From the NCBI GenBank assembly GCA_029204225.1, contig CM055098.1, forward strand, positions 52,286,728 to 52,350,727: 64,000 nucleotides of DNA. Reading direction: 5' to 3'. Below are positions 57,148-64,000 of the stretch, piece after piece. Origin of the DNA: Diphasiastrum complanatum (lineage: Eukaryota; Streptophyta; Lycopodiopsida; Lycopodiales; Lycopodiaceae). A program made the translations under genes and the position numbers. Position 1 is the first letter of the stretch. Each line of letters starts with the position of its first letter. The notes below the pieces were generated by a model. It made no database searches and was not told the origin of the DNA. It was given only the letters and a program-made list of their open reading frames with translations.

Positions 57148-60100
57148 ATGGCATCTATAAATGCATATCTTTTGGATACTAATGAAAGGCTCAACAAAAC
57201 TAACTATTCCATATGGAAAGTTAGAATGGAATCTATCATGATCATGCAAGATCTGATGGAAATTGTAAATGGTAAGGAGGGTGAACCTATTCATCCTCAA
57301 GAAAAAGCCAAATACATCAAGAGGTGCAATGTTGCACTACATTGCATAAAAATGAATGTTGCAAATGAACTCTTAAGAGAGGTAGGAGATTGCACTTCAG
57401 CTCAAGATGCTTGGGAGACTTTGCAAAAGGTCTATGAATCCAAGAACCAAACTAGAATGTTAGCTTTGAAGAATCAAATCTATAGAAGCTATCAAAAGAA
57501 AGGAGAGAGTGCACATACTTTTGTCCTAAGAGTAAAGGAATTGAACAAAGAGCTAGCCTTTATAGGTGACCCTATCAAGGATGAAGAGCTTGTTCAACTC
57601 ATATTGAATGGACTAAGCTTTGAATTTGACAATTTGGTTCAGGGATATGCAATTATGGGTAAGCTACCCATACTTGAAGAACTCCAAGGCACACTCATGG
57701 CCAAGGAATCAAGAAGGAGCCAAATGCAAGAGAGGATGGATAGGCTTTCCATCCAAGGTGGAGATGACCAAGCTCTCTTCACCAAAGGCAAAGGCAAGTC
57801 CAAAGGCAAAGGATCAACATTCAAGAAGTCTACAAAGATTGAGGATCAAGAAGGACCCCCAAAGGCATCTCCATCAACCACCAAAGTCAAGAAGGACAAA
57901 TCAAAGGTGAAGTGCTACTATTGTAGCAAGATGGGGCATTATGCCTCGGAATGCTTCAAGAGGAAGCAAGATCAAAGCCAAGCCAACATGAGCAAAGAGG
58001 AGGAGGAGGAGAGTTCACATGAGGACTCTCTCATGATGTCCATATTTTCTTCAACAAGCTTCAAAGGAGAAGATCCTTGGTGGATTGACTCGGGTGCTAG
58101 TTCACACATGACTAGTAAAAGGGAGTTTTTCTCTTCTCTCTTATCTTATGATGGACCTATAAAGTCTATCTTTACAGCAAATGATGAAGCTTGTAAGATT
58201 GAAGGAGTTGGTAGCATTCCCCTTTGCTTAGGATCTTCCAAAAAGATCAACATAGAAGGTGTTTTGTACATTCCTACAATAACAAAGAATCTACTAAGTG
58301 TTGGCCAAATGGTAGACAATGGTTTCAATGTTGACTTTTCTTCAAATGAATGTTTCATCAAGAAGAAGGGTAAGATAGTGGCTAAGGGCACTAGACTTGG
58401 CAAACTATATAAGCTGGATGCATTTGTGGATATTAATGTTGTCATGTTGGCCGAGAAGAGCAAGATATCTACCTTTACTTTATGGCACAAAAGACTTGGA
58501 CATGTCAACTCGGGTTCCATGGAGGCTATGATCAAGGAGGAGTATGCTTTAGGCCTACCAAGGTCTATTGGGAAGGAAGACAAGGTTTGTGAAGCTTGTG
58601 CCTTATCCAAGGCACATAAGAAGGTGTTTCCTAACTCCATCACAAAGTCATCTCATCCTCTTGAACTCATACACTCGGATGTGCACATTGCTAGCACCAA
58701 ATCTAATGGAGGTTCATCCATGTTTTTAACCTTCATTGATGACTACTCAAGATATTGTTGGGTGTTCTTACTTTCCTTCAAGTCTCAAGTATTTGATACT
58801 TTTGTAAAGTTCAAGTTGTTTGTGGAAAAGCATCATAATCATAGCATCAAGATTCTTAGAAGTGACAATGGTGGAGAATTCATCTCCAATGAGTTCAAGG
58901 CCTTTTGTGAGGAGGAAGGGATCAAGAAAGAGACTTCTTGTCCTTACACTCCTCAACAAAATGGAGTTGCTGAAAGAAGGAATAGAACATTATGTGAATG
59001 TTCTAAGGCTTTAAGATTAGATGCTTGTTTGCCCAAATCCTTTTGGGGTGAGTCTCTTGTATGTGCAAACTACTTGATGAATAGGGTGTCTTGCAAAGCA
59101 ATTGAAGGCAAAACTCCATATGAGATGTTGTATGGAAAGAAACCCAATCTTAATCACTTGAAAGTTTTTGGGTGTATATGTTATGTGCATGTGCCATTGG
59201 AAACAAGAACCAAGGAGGATCCATCTTCCACAAGTGGGATCATGCTTGGATATGCAAGCTCAAGCAAGGGCTACAAAGTCTATCTCCCATCCTTGAACAA
59301 ATTTGTTGTTTCAAGGGATGTCATCTTTGATGAACATCATATGCATATGCTTGAAGAAGGCTCAAGTGCTCCAACAATCAAGAAGAAGATGGCCGAGGAG
59401 CAAGATCTTGGTTTTGAGGAGGAGCTCATGGAGGAGCAAGCACCAAACCCACCTATCACACCAAGGAGATCTTCAAGGGAAAAAGTGGAGCCATCAAGGC
59501 TCACATATCAAGGCAAAGGACAGCAAGTTGAGGGTACATCATCCACTTCTTATGCTTTATCTAGTTTTGAAGAACCGTCTAATGTTGAAGATGCATTGAA
59601 CTCCAAAGAATGGTATAAAGCTATGTTGGATGAGTATGATGCCTTGATTGAGAATGAAACTTGGTTGCTTGTTGAGAGACCTCAAAGGAATGTAATAGGA
59701 TGCAAGTGGGTCTTCAAGCTTAAGTTGAATGCAAATGGGAGTGTTAACAAACATAAAGCAAGATTAGTTGCAAAAGGTTATGCTCAAGAGAGAGGGATAG
59801 ACTATGAGGAAACTTTTGCACCCGTGGCCAAGATGGTCACAATAAGACTAATCATTGCACTTGCATCACATTTTGGATGGATTCTATGTCAAATGGATGT
59901 CTCTAATGCTTTCTTGAATGGTTTTTTGGAAGAGGATATCTATATGGAGCAGCCACAAGGGTTCATCAAGCATGGAATGGAGAACAAAGTATGCCATCTC
60001 CAAAGAAGCATCTATGGCTTGAAGCAAGCCTCGAGATCTTGGAATTCAAGACTACATTGCTATCTTATTTCACTTTCTTTTGTTCAAAGTGAATATGATC

Positions 60101-61116
60101 CCACTCTTTACATTAAGTTTGATGATGTTGGTATTGTACTTTTACTCATTTATGTAGATGACATCATCATTAGTGGAAATAGTGTTGATGGTATTGAAAA
60201 AATCAAGATAGATCTATCCTTAGAGTTCAAGATGGTAGATCTAGGGTGTCTTCACTTCATCTTAGGCATAGAAGTACTTAGAGGGTCTGATTCTATCTTT
60301 ATAAGTCAAGTAAACTATGCTCAAAGTCTTTTGAAGAAGTTTAAGATGGAAGTATGCAAAAGTGTTGACACACCAATGGAGCAAGATGTAAAAGTGCCAA
60401 ATGAAGATGATGAAAGATCCTTCATGGACATCACTTTGTTTAGGAAACTTATAGGTTCCTTAATGTGGATCACTATAACTAGACCAGATCTTAGCTTTAG
60501 TGTATGTAGGTTGAGCCAATCCATGCAAAAGCCATTGAATATCCATTGGAAAAAGGCTAAGAGGATTCTAAGATACATCTCGGGTACATTGGATTTTGGG
60601 ATTCTATATAGAGGAGATGTGATTAACCTTCATGCATTTAGTGATTCAGATTTTGCAGGGGACAAGAGGGATAGGAAATCAACAAGTGCGTATTCAACTT
60701 TCATAGGAGAAGGTGTGGTTTCATGGCTTTCAAAAAAGCAAGAAACTATATCTCTATCTTCAACCGAGGCCGAGTACAAAGCTTTGACAACCACTACAAA
60801 GGAGGTACTTTGGATCAAGAGATTATTGGTGGAACTAAATATCATGGATTCAGAGGAGGCACCAATCATCTACAATGACAATATATCAGCCCAACACCTT
60901 GCATCTAACCCAATCTTCCATGCAAGATCTAAGCACATTGAGATATGCCATCACTTTGTGAGAGAAATGGTGCAAGCCAAGGAGATTGCTTTGGAGCATG
61001 TTCCAAGCAATGAATGTGTAGCTGATCTACTTACTAAACCACTTCAAAAGACACCTTTTATGAAGTTCAGATCATCACTTGGAGTGATTAGTAAAGCAAT
61101 GATTGAACCAAGCTAG
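57148..61116 (+). CDS. Family A gag-pol polyprotein, intact
   Basis: 1322 codons from ATG 57148, about 800 bp after the primer site. Gag (gag_2/UBN2 type) covers roughly residues 1-230; a Lys-rich patch follows; the knuckle CYYCSKMGHYASEC is 256-269; protease Asp is 314 in WWIDSGASSH. The integrase zinc region has H447 and C481/C484; catalytic D511, D573 and E609 keep the DDx35E spacing. A linker with PRRSSREKVEPSRL leads to RT with YVDD at 1002-1005. RNase H has FSDSDFAGD (D1166, D1168), STEAEY (E1207) and ADLLTKPL near the end. All catalytic residues are present. It acts in particle assembly, reverse transcription and integration. It differs from the minus copy at scattered residues and by lacking its two stops. 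Confidence 0.96.
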   Translation: MASINAYLLDTNERLNKTNYSIWKVRMESIMIMQDLMEIVNGKEGEPIHPQEKAKYIKRCNVALHCIKMNVANELLREVGDCTSAQDAWETLQKVYESKNQTRMLALKNQIYRSYQKKGESAHTFVLRVKELNKELAFIGDPIKDEELVQLILNGLSFEFDNLVQGYAIMGKLPILEELQGTLMAKESRRSQMQERMDRLSIQGGDDQALFTKGKGKSKGKGSTFKKSTKIEDQEGPPKASPSTTKVKKDKSKVKCYYCSKMGHYASECFKRKQDQSQANMSKEEEEESSHEDSLMMSIFSSTSFKGEDPWWIDSGASSHMTSKREFFSSLLSYDGPIKSIFTANDEACKIEGVGSIPLCLGSSKKINIEGVLYIPTITKNLLSVGQMVDNGFNVDFSSNECFIKKKGKIVAKGTRLGKLYKLDAFVDINVVMLAEKSKISTFTLWHKRLGHVNSGSMEAMIKEEYALGLPRSIGKEDKVCEACALSKAHKKVFPNSITKSSHPLELIHSDVHIASTKSNGGSSMFLTFIDDYSRYCWVFLLSFKSQVFDTFVKFKLFVEKHHNHSIKILRSDNGGEFISNEFKAFCEEEGIKKETSCPYTPQQNGVAERRNRTLCECSKALRLDACLPKSFWGESLVCANYLMNRVSCKAIEGKTPYEMLYGKKPNLNHLKVFGCICYVHVPLETRTKEDPSSTSGIMLGYASSSKGYKVYLPSLNKFVVSRDVIFDEHHMHMLEEGSSAPTIKKKMAEEQDLGFEEELMEEQAPNPPITPRRSSREKVEPSRLTYQGKGQQVEGTSSTSYALSSFEEPSNVEDALNSKEWYKAMLDEYDALIENETWLLVERPQRNVIGCKWVFKLKLNANGSVNKHKARLVAKGYAQERGIDYEETFAPVAKMVTIRLIIALASHFGWILCQMDVSNAFLNGFLEEDIYMEQPQGFIKHGMENKVCHLQRSIYGLKQASRSWNSRLHCYLISLSFVQSEYDPTLYIKFDDVGIVLLLIYVDDIIISGNSVDGIEKIKIDLSLEFKMVDLGCLHFILGIEVLRGSDSIFISQVNYAQSLLKKFKMEVCKSVDTPMEQDVKVPNEDDERSFMDITLFRKLIGSLMWITITRPDLSFSVCRLSQSMQKPLNIHWKKAKRILRYISGTLDFGILYRGDVINLHAFSDSDFAGDKRDRKSTSAYSTFIGEGVVSWLSKKQETISLSSTEAEYKALTTTTKEVLWIKRLLVELNIMDSEEAPIIYNDNISAQHLASNPIFHARSKHIEICHHFVREMVQAKEIALEHVPSNECVADLLTKPLQKTPFMKFRSSLGVISKAMIEPS

Positions 61117-61130
61117 ATAGTGAGGAGGAG

Positions 61131-61812
61131 TGTTAAAAATTCACAATTCTAGCTTGACTAGTTTTGGTCATATGACTTGTAAATAGTTAGATGGTCATGA
61201 TGTGGCTTGTCACACGTGCCAAATAGCATAGGATTCCATTCATAAGGATGTTCTCAGGTAGACCTAAGTGTTAGAACCTTTGGAATGAGTCCAAATTATG
61301 CTTAGATACAAGGGAGAAAAAATAGGAGCTATTTTTGGTAATTTTTGCATTGTTGAGGGATCTCCAAGATTCCAACCCTAACTTGGTAGGGATGAAAGAT
61401 CCACCAAAATTAGCATTAGGGATAGGTTTAGGGCTACTCATACCTGCCCAAAACCGTGATGGATCATGTATATATAGGTGATGATATCTCACCAAAATAA
61501 ATCAAGCAATTTCATGTTTTTTCTCTCATAATGGTGCAATTGCTCTCTATGTTCATAATTGTTTGAGTACTTGTGATTACTAATGATTATAGGATTGAAT
61601 GTAGGTCTGGTGTACAGTACTCAGACTGTGGGAGGCCGTACTTTCACACGTGTGAAGCCTTCTTCAAGGATTTGGGCCATTTAGTGAGGTTCAAGCATAG
61701 ATTTTTGATGGATTTTGATGGTTCAACTTGTGCTAATCTTATGAAATCATAATCTATTGTTTCCCTCATCATTTTAAGTGTTTTAGGATCCTTATTTGCT
61801 GTAATTTTTACA
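61131..61812 (+). repeat. 3' LTR of family A plus copy
   Basis: Same length as the 5' copy (682 bp); TATA at 61469-61476 and CACACGTGTG at 61645. Ends AATTTTTACA at 61812, directly against minus-strand D-type RT. Confidence 0.95.
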
Positions 61813-64000
61813 CATTGGAGTATCTATGCTCTTAGAATTTTCCATATGGAATTTTTTCAACATAGAGTGAGCATATCTAGATTGGCATATAAAGACATGA
61901 TTTTCATAAAAATCAATCTCTAGGCCTAGGATGTAATGCATCTCTCCTAGATCTTGCATTTTAAACTCACATCCAAGTGCTAGCTTGGTTTCATCAACTA
62001 GCTTGATACAACTTCCACAAAGAATAACATAAATTAGAAGAATGACAATATTGCTATCAACAAACTTTAGATACATGGAAGGATCATAGTCACTAAGAGT
62101 AAATCCTAGTGAGATAAGAAAAAAATTAAGTCTTGAATACCATGATCTTGGTGCTTGCTTGAGTCCATAAAGACTTTTGAAGAGCAAGCACACTTTGGAC
62201 TCATCCTTGATGAATCCTTGAGGTTGTTCCATATAGATCTCCTCCTCAAGATAACCATTTAGAAAAGCATTGGATACATCTAATTGGAACAGCTTCCACT
62301 TGAAAAAACAAGCAAGAGAAATAAGAATTCTTATTGTCACCATCTTTGCAACGGGTGCAAAGGTCTCCTCATAATCAAGACCATGAATTTGAGCAAATCC
62401 TTTGGCACATAATCTTGCTTTATGCTTGTTGATGGTGCCATCATGATTGAACTTGATCCGAAATACCCACTTGCAACCAATCACATGCTTGTTGGATGGA
62501 GGATCCACAAGCTCCCAAGTATTGTTGGTGATCAAGGCATCATACTCTTGCTTCATGGCATCATACCACTCCTTGGTATTGAGTGCCTCTTGTACATTCT
62601 TTGGCTCTTCATGAGAGACATAAAAAACATAATTAGTGGAATCAACATCCACTTGTTTGCCTTTGTCAACATATGAGAGCCTCTTAGGCTCGGATCTATC
62701 TCTCATGGATCTTCTTGGTGAAAAAATCTGAGGAAAGTTCTTCAAATCTCGACCCCATCACATCATGATTATCTTCAAAATCAATAATTGATGATGCATC
62801 CATATATTTCTTGATCTCCGCCTCTTCAAAATATGAGTGTTGATCTTCATGAAAGACAACATCTCTACTTTCAATAACTTGAGAAGTAGAGAGTATAAAG
62901 ACTCTATAGGCCTTCTTGGTGGATGAGTATCCAACCATGATCCCCTTACATGCACTAGGATCTTCCTTCTTCCTTGTTTCCAAGGGAATATGGACAAAGC
63001 ATAAGCATCCAAAAACTCTAAGGTGATCAACCTTAGGCTTCTTAAAAAATAAGATTTTGAGAAATGCACATCCGAGTGGATTAACTCCAAAGGATGCTTG
63101 CTTTTGATACAAGATCTTGTAAATGGCTTTTTGTGAGATTTAGCAATAGCACAAGCCTCACAAGACTTGATCTTCTTGGAGAGTGACTTTGGCAAGCCAA
63201 TAGCTTTGGCTTCTTTGATCATAGAGAGCATGGATTTGTAGTTGGGATGTCCCAACCTCCTATGTCATAATTCCTCCATAGAGAGCTTGTTCACAAGAGC
63301 AACATTACAAGCATTCACATACTCATTTGGATCTAGTTTATAGATGCCACCAAATCTAGATCCTAATGCAAGTATCTCATCATTCTTCTTGATAGTGCAA
63401 GTATCAACATTGAATTTTACATCAAGGCCATTATCAAGCAATTGGCCAACACTAATAAGATTCTTGGTAAGCTTAGGTACATAAAGAACTTTAGAGAGAG
63501 AAAGAACTTTAGAGGATGCAAGCTTCAAGGGAATGTTCCCTATGCCTTCAATAGGACATTCAAAATCATTTGCAGTGTATATTGATTTCTTGACTCCATC
63601 ATAAGGTGCAATAGAAGAGAAAGAGTCCTTGGAGCTACACATATGTGAAGAGGCTCCACTATCAATAAACCATAGGCCGTACTTCTTGAAAGGAGTAGAT
63701 GAGAAACTAGAGACCATAAGAGAACCCTCTCCATCACTTGCAATAGTGTCTTCCTTATCATTGGTAATGTTGGCTTGCTTGAGTTGATTCTTCTTCTTGA
63801 AGCAATTGGTGGCATAATGACCTTTCTTGCCACAATAAAAGCACTTGATCTTCTTCTTCTTGAGCTTGGATGATGAAGCATTAGAGGAATCATCTTCCTC
63901 CTCATCTTTGTCTTTGGATTTGACTTTATCCTTGCCTGAGGATTGTTGATGTTGGTTCTTGCTCCTCCCTTTGTGCTTATCCTTGGCAAAGAGAGCTTTT
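61813..64000 (-). pseudogene. Family D gag-pol, truncated at both ends
   Basis: Enters from the right edge in gag at KALFAKDKHKGRSKNQ, then the knuckle CFYCGKKGHYATNC, protease WFIDSGASSH and the zinc region RRLGHPNYKSML / CEACAIAKSH. Stop TGA at 63265-63267 replaces the Trp of the LWH-RLGH motif. The integrase core is deleted after HSDVH (near 63060), losing the second Asp and the Glu. A linker with RRSMRDRSEPKRLSY joins RT from about 62500. In RT the YVDD box reads YVIL (complement of 62020-62031) after a 9-nt in-frame loss of the two Asp codons. It ends at SIDTPM (61813), where family A abuts. RNase H and LTRs are absent or outside. Confidence 0.88.

Larger units (their letters stand above)
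55655..61812 (+). mobile_element. Family A copia element, plus copy, coding-intact
   Basis: Two 682-bp LTRs (55655-56336 and 61131-61812) differing at about four positions by eye, primer site TGGTATCAGAGC 56337-56348, leader 56349-57147, a 1322-codon polyprotein and polypurine tract GAGGAGGAG (61122-61130). The flanks do not match: ATTCC on the left (C leader, plus) and CATTG on the right (D element, minus). So although the element is young and whole, the site shows no target duplication. Confidence 0.95.

Overview
The window is plant nuclear DNA made almost entirely of nested and broken LTR retrotransposons, mostly Ty1/copia (order gag - protease - integrase - reverse transcriptase - RNase H). 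The evidence is copia polyproteins on both strands, TG...CA long terminal repeats, primer-binding sites of the initiator-tRNA-Met type (TGGTATCAGAGC or close), polypurine tracts and 5-bp target duplications. It is AT-rich. I saw no tRNA or rRNA gene, no organelle DNA and no intact host gene. It suggests a large repeat-rich plant genome; a gymnosperm or fern is possible, but the sequence alone does not settle the lineage. Family labels A-H are mine and hold only for this window.

Layout. 1-~900: RNase H end and 3' LTR of one copia element. 1336-9334: minus-strand B2-type element split by a plus-strand chimeric element E (2577-7862, TSD ATTTG); its LTR is cut by element F (9335-~11300). 11600-13561: old LTR, leader and gag-protease scraps and a (GA)n tract. 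15076-16542: Ty3/gypsy-like protease fragment (minus); a gypsy-like LTR lies at 18713-19305. ~20090-20894: 5' LTR and leader start of family H. 20895-29812: second B2 element (minus) holding a whole family A element (21806-27628, TSD CAAGG). 29842-32492: the only non-transposon gene relic, multi-exon with a ParB-like domain. 32493-37481: two family G fragments. 38931-39890: B-like LTR remnant. 40751-51158: family C element, gag-bearing but without integrase core or RT, whose 5' LTR holds an intact family B element (40867-46727, TSD GGAAA). 51159-53053: uncharacterised zinc-knuckle ORFs. 53054-55137: 5' end of a B-like element. 55138-55654: C leader fragment. 55655-61812: family A element with an intact polyprotein. 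61813-64000: family D element (minus), running off the window.

How the parts relate. B (1316 aa, LTRs identical by eye) and A plus copy (1322 aa, LTRs nearly identical) are the only elements with complete enzyme sets and could supply functions in trans. C keeps LTRs, primer site and gag but has lost the enzymes, so it looks non-autonomous. E is a patchwork of D-like pol, a C gag segment and unlike LTRs. Most families share one LTR module, the palindrome CACACGTGTG near GTAC-containing words; two related LTR families also carry many CATGCA words, and one LTR has five CCAAT boxes at about 33-bp spacing. The strongest non-routine object is the ParB-like spliced gene relic at 29842-32492.
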